Below the pieces are notes generated by a model. That model saw nothing but the letters and a program-made list of their open reading frames with translations, was not told where the DNA came from and ran no database searches. The position numbers and the translations under genes were made by a program. A stretch of 64,000 nt of DNA from Hirundichthys speculiger (taxonomy: Eukaryota; Chordata; Actinopteri; Beloniformes; Exocoetidae). Where the stretch lies: NCBI GenBank assembly GCA_018398805.1, contig JAGFBZ010002554.1, positions 1 to 64,000 on the forward strand. Direction: 5' to 3'. Positions within the stretch are counted from its first letter, which is position 1, and the number at the start of each line of letters is the position of its first letter. This document shows, piece after piece, positions 1 to 11,000 of the stretch.

Positions 1-1437
1 TCTAAACTACAGCTGAAGGCTCTAAACTACGCTGAAGGCTCTAAACTACAGCTGCTGAAGGCTCTGAAGGCTCTAAACTACAGCTGAAGGCTCGAAGGCT
101 CTAAAACTACAGCTGAAGGCGCTGAAGGCTAAACTACAGCTGAAGGCTCTAAAACTACAGCTGAAGGCTCTAAACTACAGCTCTAAACTACAGAAGGCTC
201 TAAACTAAGGCATCAGCTGAAGGCTCTAGCTCTCTAAACTTCAGAAGGCTCTACACAGCTGAAGGCTCTAAATAACTACAAGCTGAAGGCTGCTCTAAAC
301 TACAGCTGAAGGCTCTAAAAACTACAGCTGAAGGCTCTGAAGGCTCTACTACGAAGGCTGAAGGCTCTAAACTACAGCTGAAACTACTACAGCTGAAGGC
401 TCTAAAACTACAGCTGAAGGCTCTGAACTAGAGCTGAAGGCTCTAAAAACTACAGTTGAAGGCTCTGAATTACAGCTGAAGGCTCTAAACTACAGCTGAA
501 GGCTCTAATGCTGAAGGCTCTAAACTACAGCTGAAGGCTCTGAACTACAGCTGAAGGCTCTAAACTACAGCTGAAGGCTCTAAACTACAGCTGAAGGCTC
601 TGAACTACAGCTGAAGGCTCTAAACTTTAGCTGAAGGCTCTAAACTTCAGCTGAAGGCTCTAAAACTGCTGAAGGCTCTAAAACTTGAAAAACTACAGCT
701 GAAGGCTCTAAACTTCAGCTGAAGGCTCTAAAACTACAGCTGAAGCTCTAAACTTTAGCTGAAGGCTCTAAACTACAGCTGAAGGCTCTAAACTACAAGC
801 TCTGAAGGCTCTAAACTTTAGCTGAAGGCTCTAAACTACAGCTGAAGGCTCTAAACTACAGCTAAAGGCTCTAAAACTTTAGCTGAAGGCTCTAAACTAC
901 AGGAAGGCTCTAAACTACAGCTGAAGGCTCTAAACTACTTCTAAACTAAAGCTGAAGGCTCTAAAAACTACAGCTAAAGGCTCTAAAACTTTAGCTGAAG
1001 GCTCTAAACTTCAGCTGAAGGCTCTAAACTACAGCTGAAGGCTCTAAACTTCAGCTGAAGGCTTAAACTAAACTACAGCTAAAGGCTCTAAACTAGCTGA
1101 AGGCTCTAAACTCTAAACTACAGCTGAAGGCTCTAAACTACAGCTGAAGGCTCTAACTAAGCTCTCTAACTCAGCTGAAGGCTCTAAACTTCAGCTGAAG
1201 GCTCTAAACTACAGCTGAAGGCTCTAAACTACATCTGAAGGCTCTAAACTTACAGCTGAAGGCTCTAAACTTCAAGCTGAAGGCTTTAAAACTACAGCTA
1301 AAGGCTCTAAACTACAGCTGAAGGCTCTAAACTACAGCTGAAGGCTCTGAACTACAGCTGAAGGCTCTAAACATCAGCTGAAGGCTCTAAACTTTAGCTG
1401 AAGGCTCTAAACTACAGCTGAAGGCTCTAAACTTTAG
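1..1437. repeat. 20-bp satellite array, left block
   Basis: About 70 head-to-tail copies of a 20-bp unit close to CTGAAGGCTCTAAACTACAG, with many 1-6 bp indels and substitutions such as CTTTAG, CTTCAG or GAACTACAG. It is more degenerate than the right block. The array continues past the left edge of the window. Each good unit contains a CAGCTG E-box-type palindrome. The period is not a multiple of three and no frame stays open, so it is non-coding. Confidence 0.97.
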
Positions 1438-2819
1438 GAGCATCCTCTCCCAGGGTGATGCCGAAAAATTAATCCACGCTTTTGTCAGTTCTAGACTGGA
1501 TTATTGTAATGCGTTGTTAGCAGGATGTCCGAAAAGCTCGCTGAATAGCCTTCAATTGATCCAGAACGCAGCAGCGAGGGTGCTGACAGGAACCCGTAAG
1601 CGAGATCACATCTCTCCCGTGTTAGCCTCCCTCCATTGGCTTCCCGTGAAATTTCGAATTGAGTTTAAAATTCTGCTTCTTGCATATAAAGCCCTTAATG
1701 GCCTAGCTCCATGCTATTTACAAGACTTGATATAGCATGTTATGGCTCCTAATAGAGCTCTCCGCTCTCAGAGTGCAGGGTTACTCATCGTTCCTAGAAT
1801 ATCTAAAAGTAGATTTGGAGGACGGGCCTTCTGCTACCAGGCACCTTTTTTATGGAACCAGCTACCATTTTGGGTTAAGGAGGCTGACACCACCTCCACT
1901 TTTAAAACTAAATTGAAAACATTTCTGTTTAGTAAAGCCTACAATTAGTCTAATCTATAGTGTGTAGGGGCTAATAGTTATAACTATAGTTGTAGTAGCT
2001 CAGACTAGAGTAGCTCGTCTTAATCACAGCTTCGTCATAGCTATGCTGCTATAGGCCTACGCTACAGGGGGACACCAACATGATCTGCTGAGTGGTGTCT
2101 CCACTGCTTTTCTCCTTTGTCTTCCCTTTCCTCCTCCCTTCCTCCTCCTCCAGCTCATAATTATTTGGGAGCACCTTGTTACTGAAACTGTGCTCCATAT
2201 TCTTTGCTTTCCTCTGGTTTGTTGTGCTGGTTCTGCCCCCTTTTCTCTTTGTGTATTTGCAGGCCAGAGTTTCCTGGGTTTCATGCTGACTTGCAGTTCC
2301 ATCCTCTGTCCATCCCGGGGTTCACCTCCACTTGTGTTTGGGTGCCGACTGACGTGGTGATCGGCGACCTGGTCCTCTGGCCATCTCATCCCAGTGCTGC
2401 TACCTCCATCTGTTTATGTTTATATGGCCATTGTATTTAGTCATTTGTGTGCTCTCCTCTTTCTGTCCTCCATCTTCTCTCCGTCCTCCATCCTCTCTCT
2501 GTCCTGTCTCCCCTCTTTTCTTTCTCTACCCGGCTGGCCTTCGGCAGGAAGGTCCCCCCATATGAGCCAGGTCCTGCTCAAGGTTTCTTCCTCTTAAAGT
2601 GGAGTTTTTCCTTGCCATTGTTTGGCATTAAGGTTTTTTTTTTCTCCCTACGTGGGGAGTTTTTTACCTGCCATTATCACTGATTGGATTTAATATTATA
2701 ATCTTAGTTAATGATATTTGCTCGGGGGTCATGCTCTGGGTCTCTGTAAAGCGCCTAGAGACAATTGTCATTGTAACAGACGCTATACAAATAAAATTGA
2801 ATTGAATTGAATTGAATTG
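1438..2819 (+). mobile_element. 5'-truncated L2/Maui-like LINE inserted in the satellite
   Basis: A LINE piece interrupts the 20-bp satellite. The left part (1439-1948) translates as the C-terminal end of a non-LTR retrotransposon ORF2. The part after it (1949-2800) is the LINE 3' UTR, including the GGTTTCTTCCTCTTAAAGTGG stretch commonly seen in fish LINE 3' ends and a GCGCCTAGAGACAATTGT segment. It ends at about 2819 in AAATAAAATTGAATTGAATTG, an (ATTGA)n tail typical of the L2 clade. The 5' end (endonuclease and most of the reverse transcriptase) is missing, as expected of incomplete reverse transcription. The exact clade is inferred. Confidence 0.9.
1439..1948 (+). pseudogene. LINE ORF2 C-terminal fragment with in-frame stop
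   Basis: A single frame reads from the satellite junction to TAG at 1946-1948, broken by one TAG at 1733-1735. Visible segments are SSRLDYCNALLAG, LQLIQNAAARVLTGT and ASLHWLPV, then RALRSQSAGLL and FCYQAPFLWNQLP. These are the usual conserved blocks downstream of the reverse transcriptase domain in L2-like and related LINEs. There is no start codon at the left end, because the copy is 5'-truncated. It is non-functional. Confidence 0.88.
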
Positions 2820-4425
2820 AAGGCTCTAAACTACAGCTGAAGGCTCTAAACTACAGTTGAAGGCTCTAAACTACAGCTGAAGGCTCTGAACTACTGAAGG
2901 CTCTGAACTACAGCTGAAGGCTCTTAACATCAGCTGAAGGCTCTAAACTTCAGCTGAAGGCTCTAAACTACAGCTGAAGGCTCTAAACTACATCTGGAGG
3001 CTGTAAACTACAGCTGAAGGCTCTGAACTTAAGCTGAAGGCTCTAAACTACAGCTGAAGGCTCTTAACTACAGCTGAAGGCTCTAAACTACAGCTGAAGG
3101 CTCTAAACTACAGCTGAAGGCTCTAAACCTTAGATGAAGACTCTAAACTACAGCTGAAGGCTCTAAACCACAGCTGAAGGCTCTAAACTACATCTGGAGG
3201 CTGTAAACTACAGCTGAAGGCTCTGAACTTAAGCTGAAGGCTCTAAACTACAGCTGAAGGCTCTTAACTACAGCTGAAGGCTCTAAACTACAGCTGAAGG
3301 CTCTAAACTACAGCTGAAGGCTCTAAACTTCAGCTGAAGGCTCTAAACTACAGCTGAAGGCTCTAAACTACATCTGGAGGCTGTAAACTACAGCTGAAGG
3401 CTCTGAACTTAAGCTGAAGGCTCTAAACTACAGCTGAAGGCTCTAAACTACATCTGAAGGCTCTAAACTACAGCTGAAGGCTCTAAACTACAGCTGAAGG
3501 CTCTAAACTACAGCTGAAGGCTCTAAACTACAAACTGCTGAAGCTGCTCTAAACTACAGCTGAAGGCTCTAAACTACAAGCTGAAGGCTCTAAACTAAGC
3601 TGAAGGCTCTAAAACTAAGCTGAAGGCTCTAAACTACAAGCTGAAGGCTCTAAACTTTAAGCTGAAGGCTCTAAACTACAGCTGAAAGGCTCTAACTAGC
3701 TGAAGGCTCTAAACTACAGCTGAAGGCTCTAAACTACAGCTGAAGGCTCTAAACTACAGCTGAAGGCTCTAAACTACAGCTGAAGGCTCTAAACTTTAGC
3801 TGAAGGCTCTAAACTACAGCTGAAGGAAGGCTCTAAACTACAGCTGAAGGTTTTAAACTTCAGCTGAAGGCTCTAAAGGTTCTAAACTTCAGCTGAAGGC
3901 TCTAAACTACAGCTGAAGACTCTAAACTACAGCTGAAGGCTCTAAACTACACTTGAAGGCTCTCAACTACACCTGAAGGCTCTTAACTACAGCTGAAGGC
4001 TCTAAACTACAGCTGAAGGCTCTAAACTACAGCTGAAGCCTCTAAACTACAGCTGAAGGCTCTGAACTACATCTGAAGGCTCTAAACTACAGCTGAAGGC
4101 TCTAAACTACAGCTGAAGGCTCTGAACTACATCTGAAGGCTCTAAACTACAGTGAAGGCTCTAAACTACAGCTGAAGGCTCTAAACTACAGCTGAAGGCT
4201 CTGAACTACAGCTGAAGGCTCTAAAACTACAGCTGAAGGCTTTAAACTAGCTGAAGGCTCTACTACAGCTGAAGGCTCTAAACTACATCTGAAGGCTCTA
4301 AACATCAGCTGAAGGCTCTAAACTACAGCTGAAGGCTCTAACTACAGCTGAAGGCTCTAAACTACAGCTGAAGGCTCTAAAACTACAGCTGCAGACTCTA
4401 AACTACAGCTGAAGGCTCCTGTTGC
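2820..4425. repeat. 20-bp satellite array, right block
   Basis: About 80 copies of the same 20-bp unit as the left block, resuming in nearly the same phase after the LINE. It is more homogeneous than the left block in its first 700 bp. A variant cluster containing CATCTGGAGGCTGTAAACTA recurs near 2989, 3189 and 3369, that is, at 200 and then 180 bp. This shows multi-unit blocks being duplicated together. The array ends where unique sequence starts, near 4425. Confidence 0.97.
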
Positions 4426-4984
4426 TTCGACGGTGAGGTCACTTCCAGAAACTTGATGAGCACTCGGCTGAGTCAGTCTGAGGTTCAGCGCAGCGACGGC
4501 GTTGCTCTGAATCTTCCCGCCGCTGGTGTTTCTGAGGTAAGACTGTTTCTGTGATTTCAGTTTTGAACTTGCAGGATTGCAACAGACCTGCAAACATATC
4601 AGATTCTCAGAAGTTGAGTCAATTTGTTTTTTTTTTTTTAATTTAGTAATAATTAAGAAATTGTAATGAGCGACATTTATGATTTAAAGTCTCCAAAAAG
4701 CTGTCTGATTCTCACTCACGATGGATTTTTCTGTAAACATGTTCTGTTATATTTTTGGTTCATATTCAGTTAAACAAAAACAAAGATGAAGGAGCTCGAT
4801 CTGTGCTCCAAATATGGTGCTTTGTTCTTCGCCCTTGAACGCAGACGGGCCCCTTGGATCACTTCCTTTCTGAGGCGTAAACTCGCGCTGGCGTTCGGTG
4901 GCACACATTTAATGACAGAGACGTTTGTGTTCTGACAGGAAATAACTCTGGTGATGGAAAGTTCTGCTTTCTGAGCCGAACGTG
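4426..4984. other. Unique sequence upstream of cd2; possible promoter or 5' UTR
   Basis: Unique sequence between the satellite and the first cd2 coding exon. On the + strand GAG|GTAAGA at 4536/4537 is a near-consensus splice donor and could end a non-coding first exon of cd2. On the - strand 4587-4426 is open with a plausible acceptor (TTTGCAG) and includes the peptide QSYLRNTSGGKIQSNAV, which looks protein-like but which I do not recognise. No convincing TATA box was found. Both readings are weak. Confidence 0.35.
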
Positions 4985-5051
4985 ATGAAGATGGGTCCAG
5001 TCTGCACCGGCGCCTTGTTTCTCCTCTGCTGCTGCCTCGTTGCCTCCAAAG
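4985..5051 (+). CDS. cd2: cd2 exon 1: signal peptide
   Basis: ATG at 4985 opens a short hydrophobic leader (MKMGPVCTGALFLLCCCLVA) followed by SK and a phase-1 donor AAAG|GTACTG. A second ATG two codons on (4991) could also be used. A phase-1 leader exon is the rule for Ig-superfamily genes, and it joins exactly to the phase-1 acceptor of the V-domain exon 10.4 kb downstream. The 55-bp minisatellite begins about a dozen bases past this donor. Confidence 0.8.
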
Positions 5052-8000
5052 GTACTGAAGCATCTTACCTGTTGGGTCTTAACCGTCTCTAGAGGAATAA
5101 TTACTGCGTTGAGATGTTCTTACCTGTTGGGTCGTAACCGTCTGTAGAGGAATAATTACTGCGTTGAGATGTTCTCACCTGTTGGGTCGTAACCGTCTGT
5201 AGAGGAATAATTACTGCGTTGAGATGTTCTTACCTGTTGGGTCGTAACCGTCTGTAGAGGAAAAATTACTGCGTTGAGATGTTCTTACCTGTTGGGTCGT
5301 AACCGTCTGTAGAGGAATAATTACTGCGTTGAGATGTTCTTACCTGTTGGGTCGTAACCGCCTGTAGAGGGATAATTACTGCGTTGACATGTTCTTACCT
5401 GTTGGGTCGTAACCGCCTGTAGAGGAATAATTACTGCGTTGAGATGTTCTTACCTGTTGGGTCGTAACCGTCTGTAGAGGAATAATTACTGCGTTGAGAT
5501 GTTCTTACCTGTTGGGTCGTAACTGTCTGTAGAGGAATAATTACATTATTGAGATGTTCTTACCTGTTGGGTCGTAACCGTCTGTAGAGGAATAATTACT
5601 GCGTTGAGATGTTCTTACCTGTTGGGTCGTAACCGTCTGTAGAGGAATAATTACTGCGTTGAGATGTTCTTACCTGTTGGGTCGTAACCGTCTGTAGAGG
5701 GAATAATTTACTGCGTTGACATGTTCTTACCTGTTGGGTCGTAACCGTCTGTAGAGGAATAATTACTGCGTTGACATGTTCTTACCTGTTGGGTCGTAAC
5801 CGTCTGTAGAGGAATAATTACTGCGTTGAGATGTTCTTACCTGTTGGGTCGTAACCGTCTGTAGAGGAATAATTACTGCGTTGAGATGTTCTTACCTGTT
5901 GGGTCGTAACCGTCTGTAGAGGAATAATTACTGCGTTGAGATGTTCTTACCTGTTGGGTCGTAACCGTCTGTAGAGGAATAATTACTGCGTTGAGATGTT
6001 CTTACCTGTTGGGTCGTAACCGTCTGTAGAGGAATAATTACTGCGTTGAGATGTTCTTACCTGTTGGGTCGTAACCGTCTGTAGAGGAATAATTACTGCG
6101 TTGAGATGTTCTTACCTGTTGGGTCGTAACCGTCTGTAGAGGGATAATTACTGCGTTGACATGTTCTTACCTGTTGGGTCGTAACCGTCTGTAGAGGGAT
6201 AATTACTGCGTTGACATGTTCTTACCTGTTGGGTCGTAACCGTCTGTAGAGGAATAATTACTGCGTTGAGATGTTCTTACCTGTTGGGTCGTAACCGTCT
6301 GTAGAGGAATAATTACTGCATTGAGATGTTCTTACCTGTTGGGTCGTAACCGTCTGTAGAGGAATAATTACTGCGTTGAGATGTTCTTACCTGTTGGGTC
6401 GTAACCGTCTGTAGAGGAATAATTACTGCGTTGAGATGTTCTTACCTGTTGGGTCGTAACCGTCTGTAGAGGAATAATTACTGCGTTGACATGTTCTTAC
6501 CTGTTGGGTCGTAACCGTCTGTAGAGGAATAATTACTGCGTTGACATGTTCTTACCTGTTGGGTCGTAACCGTTATAGCTGTTATAGATGCTGTTGAGTT
6601 CAGGTGTTCAGGTGTTCAGGTGCTTCATTTTATCATCAAAGTGCTCATTTTAACCCCTGGATCTACTCATTCAAATGAAAGTTAATTTTATTTTAGTAAA
6701 GTCAAACTGATTGATCTCATTTGCACCAAAGAGGAACCGACACAAAATCTATTAACCTGCTGCAGTTCAGTGTTTCCGTTATGAGACCTGGAAACTCAGA
6801 GATGAGGATTCAGTTCCTGGTCCTGTTACTGGTCCTGTTACTGGTCCTGTTCATGTTACTGGTCCTGTTACTGGTCCTGTTACTGGTCCTGTTTGTGTTA
6901 CTGGTCCTGTTACTGGTCCTGTTCATGTTACTGGTCCTGTTACTGGTCCTGTTACTGGTCCTGTTCATGTTACTGGTCCTGTTTGTTACTGGTCCTGTTC
7001 ACATTACTGGTTCTGTTACTGCTGTTCTGTTACTGGTCCTGTTCATGTTACTGGTCCTGTTCTGTTACTGGTCCTGTTACTGGTCCTGTTTCTGTTACTG
7101 GTCCTGTTACTGGTCCTGGTCCTGTTACTGGTCCTGTTCACATTACTGGTCCTGTTACTGGTCCTGTTCACATTACTGGTCCTGTTACTGGTCCTGTTTC
7201 TGTTACTGGTCCTGTTACTGGTCCTGTTACTGGTCCTGTTCATGTTACTGGTCCTGTTTCTGTTACTGGTCCTGTTCACATTACTGGTTCTGTTACTCGC
7301 TCTGATTCTGTAACTGGTCCTGTTCATGTTACTGGTCCTGTTTCTGTTACTGGTCCTGTTACTGGTCCTGTTCTTTGGGTCCTGTTACTGGTCCTGGTCC
7401 TGTTACTGGTCTGTCACTTACTGGTCCTGTTACTGGTCTGGTCCTGTTACTGGTCCTGGTCCTGTTACTGGTCCTGGTCCTATTACTGGTCCTGTTCACA
7501 TTACTGGTCCTGTTACTTGCTTTGATTCTGTTACTGGTCCTGTTCACGTTACTGGTCCTGTTTATGTTACTGGTACTGTTGACGTTACTGTTGTCCTTTT
7601 TCTGTTACTGGTCCTGTTCATGTTACAGGTCCTGTTAATGGTCCTGTTTCCGTTACTGGTCCTGTTACTGGTCCTGTTTCCATTACTGGTCCTGTTTCCA
7701 TTACTGGTCCTGTTTCCGTTACTGGTCCTGTTTCTGTTACTGGTCCTGTTTCCATTACTGGTCCTGTTTCCGTTACTGGTCCTGTTTAGGTAACTGGTCC
7801 TTTTTCTGTTACTGGTCCTGTTCATGTTACCGGTCCTGTTAATGGTCCTGTTTCCGTTACTGGTCCTGTTTACGTTACTGGTCCTGTTTCCATTACTGGT
7901 CCTGTTTCCGTTACTGGTCCTGTTTAGGTAACTGGTCCTTTTTCTGTTACTGGTCCTGTTCATGTTACCGGTCCTGTTAATGGTCCTGTTTCCGTTACTG

Positions 8001-11000
8001 GTCCTGTTTACGTTACTGGTCCTGTTTCTGTTACTGGTCCCGTTTCCATTACTGGTCCTGTTCACGTTACTGGTACTGGTCCTGTTACTGGTCCTTTTTC
8101 TGTTACTGGTCCTGTTTCCGTTACTGTTCCTGTTCACGTTACTGGTACCAGTCTTGTTACCGGTCCTGTTACTAGTCCTGTTCACATTACTGGTACTGGT
8201 CCTGTTACTGGTCCTGTTCACGTTACTGGTCCTTTTTATGTTACTGGTCCTGTTTCTGTTACTGGTCCTGTTCATGTTACTGGTACTGGTCCTGTTGCTG
8301 GTCCTGTTTCTGTTACTGGTCCTGTTCACATTACTGGTCCTGTTCACATTACTGGTCCTGTACACTTTACTGGTACTGGTCCTGTTTATGTTACTGGTTC
8401 TGTTCATGTTACTGGTCCTGTTACTGTTCCTGTTTATGTTACTGGTCCTGTTCATGTTACTGGTCCTGTTACTGGTCCTGTTTATGTTACTGGTCCTGTT
8501 CACGTTACTGGTCCTGTTCACATTACTGGTCCTGTACACTTTACTGGTACTGGTCCTGTTTATGTTACTGGTCCTGTTCACGTTACTGGACTTGTTCACA
8601 TTACTGGTCCTGTTCACGTTACTGGTCCTGTTTCTGTTACTGGTCCTGTTCAAGTTACTGTTCTTGGTCTGAAGTCTTTTCTGTCTGTTTTCAGCTTCTG
8701 TCTCTTTACTGGCACTTTAACCTTTAAGAAAAAGAAGGGCTTTGCAATTTTTGAAACCTTTGAGATGAAGCCTGCATCAAATAAACATCAGTTAGACCAA
8801 AAAAATAACATGAAAAGAAAAGAAGAGTAGGAAACAATGAACGGGGAAAAGAGAAAACAAATTTAGCTGAAGACAAAAAGATGGTGGCTGCTTTTGGTCT
8901 GAGCAACAGGAAACTGTGCAAAAGCTGTGAAGTGGAGGTGACCTGCAGAAGCATGAACATATTCAGGTCACATTCATCTGAAAGAAAACAGCAAACATGA
9001 GTCAAACATGAGTCACACTGGAAACAACTGAGCTTCATAAATGCATAGGAATGATAGAATATAGAAAACAATTCAATGATTAAAACATGAACGTTTTTAT
9101 GGACGTGAACACGTCATCTCCCTCTGTGGACGCCGCTGCAGAGACGAGAGAATATTTAACAGGAGAACGAGCAGCCACCTTCGCGGCCGCGTCTGCACGA
9201 GCGTTGCCTGTAGAAATCAAGTCAGGCCCGTTAACATGAGATGGACACCTGCACACAGCTATGGAAGTGGGCAGGAGGATGGCCTCCAAGAGAGCATCCA
9301 CCTTATCTGCATTCAGGACAGGTTTGCCATCCGATTTCAGAAACCGTCTACACTTCCAAATCGCCCCAAGATCATGACAGACTCCAAACCCATACCTGCT
9401 ATCTGTGTAAATCCTGACGCTCTTCCCCTTCGCCAACCTGCATGCTTCAGTCAAAGCCACTAGTTTAGTTGCTTGGGCCGAACAGTGATGTGGAAGGGAG
9501 CCGGACGCCAGGACCTCATGGTTCTGACACGACCGCGTGTTTCTTCCTGTACGCTCATCCCTGAATGCCGAGCCGTCCACGTACAGAATCAAATCCGGAT
9601 TCACCAGAGCTGTTTCCTGAAGATCAGGTCGGGGAGAGCAAACCTCATTAATCACAGCCACACAGTCGTGAGGCTCACCGTCCTCTGGACCTGGCATGAG
9701 AGTGGCTGGATTTAAGACACCATCGTTTCAGTTATGTTTGGCAAATCAAGGAGAACTGTTTGGTACCGAAGCTACCTAGCAGCAGACAAATGTGATGTTT
9801 TCTGCTCCAACAGGATCATAGACACTGCATGTGGTACCAGAAGTGTCAGATCAGTATAACCTACCAGATCACGTGAGGCATAGACGGCCTTTTCAGCCGC
9901 GGTCTAGCTTACCAGAGAAATAAGCAACAGGCCTCAGCACCCCTCCATGTTCCTGCAACAGAACAGATGTCATGAACCCCCCCCTCACTCACTGTTTGCG
10001 TGAAAGGGCGCATGGGGTCCGGCAGGCCCAGGGCAGGTGCAGTCTGCAGGACCCGCTTCAGCTTCTGGAAGGCCTCTTCCGCCTCTGGTGTCCAACTGAC
10101 CTTATCGCGTGCAGCCAGCCCTCGTCCATGGATGAGGGAGGCCAACAGAGCCTCAAGCTCCGCATAGACCTACGATAAACATCCGACAGTAAGAACACAT
10201 GCCCAGAAAAGACATCACCTGTTTCTTTGTGAGAGGTCTGGGAACACGCTGCGTCTCCATAGTGACATCCCAAACCCCCTCTGAGGCTAAAGCTGTAAGG
10301 TTCAAAGGTTCAATCAAACGCCAGATCGTCGACCTGGTTGGCCAAATTTATAGGAACCACCAATGAACTAAACCCCCTAAGAACTTCGCCCCCACTGAGA
10401 CGCGATTAACCTGAGACGAGACCTCACGCTTGGACGAATCACGAATCATAAATAGCCACATGTGGAAGAAGTTTAGCAAGATAACACGTTCGCACACTTG
10501 TCTGCCAAGCTCATTTCATCAAAGAGATATCCCTCCGATGCCACCGTCTCTCTCTGCTTTGAACCAGCCTGTCCCATGTCGCCCAACCACTCCGTTTCAC
10601 ACCAGAAAAACTCCGGTCCAACACTGTCCGCGAGCCCGCTTCCCTGACTCCGCGGACTCCGCCCACAAGACTCGGTCGTCACCGAATCGCGGCACTGCTT
10701 CTCAACTGACCTCAAGTGACCAGTTTAAAGTTCAGTTTCGCCGTTTAAACATTTCATTTTCTTTTTTTTAATATCCTGCTGCTGGATCACCAGAACAAAA
10801 TGGTTTTCATAGTTGTTCTACATCTTAATCGACAAGTAAATTCAGAGATCATGAATTCATTGTAATCAGAGGCTGACGACATTAACGCACGTCACCAAAC
10901 TGGGTTTCCTTCGTCCAGATGTTTGACCAGTCGTTGCTTGATTTTCTGTCTTGGGGAACTGAAACACTGCTCTGCTGTGTTCAGATCACACAGATGACTT

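Noticed and set aside
1..4425. Possible CRISPR-like array, since 20-bp units repeat many times
   Set aside because: Units are contiguous with no unique spacers, and the context is a vertebrate genome.
7562..8653. A 363-codon - strand frame of NRTSN repeats, rich in glycosylation sequons
   Set aside because: It is the complement of the 12/18-bp GGTCCTGTTACT array; sequons arise from the unit sequence and the + strand is open as well.
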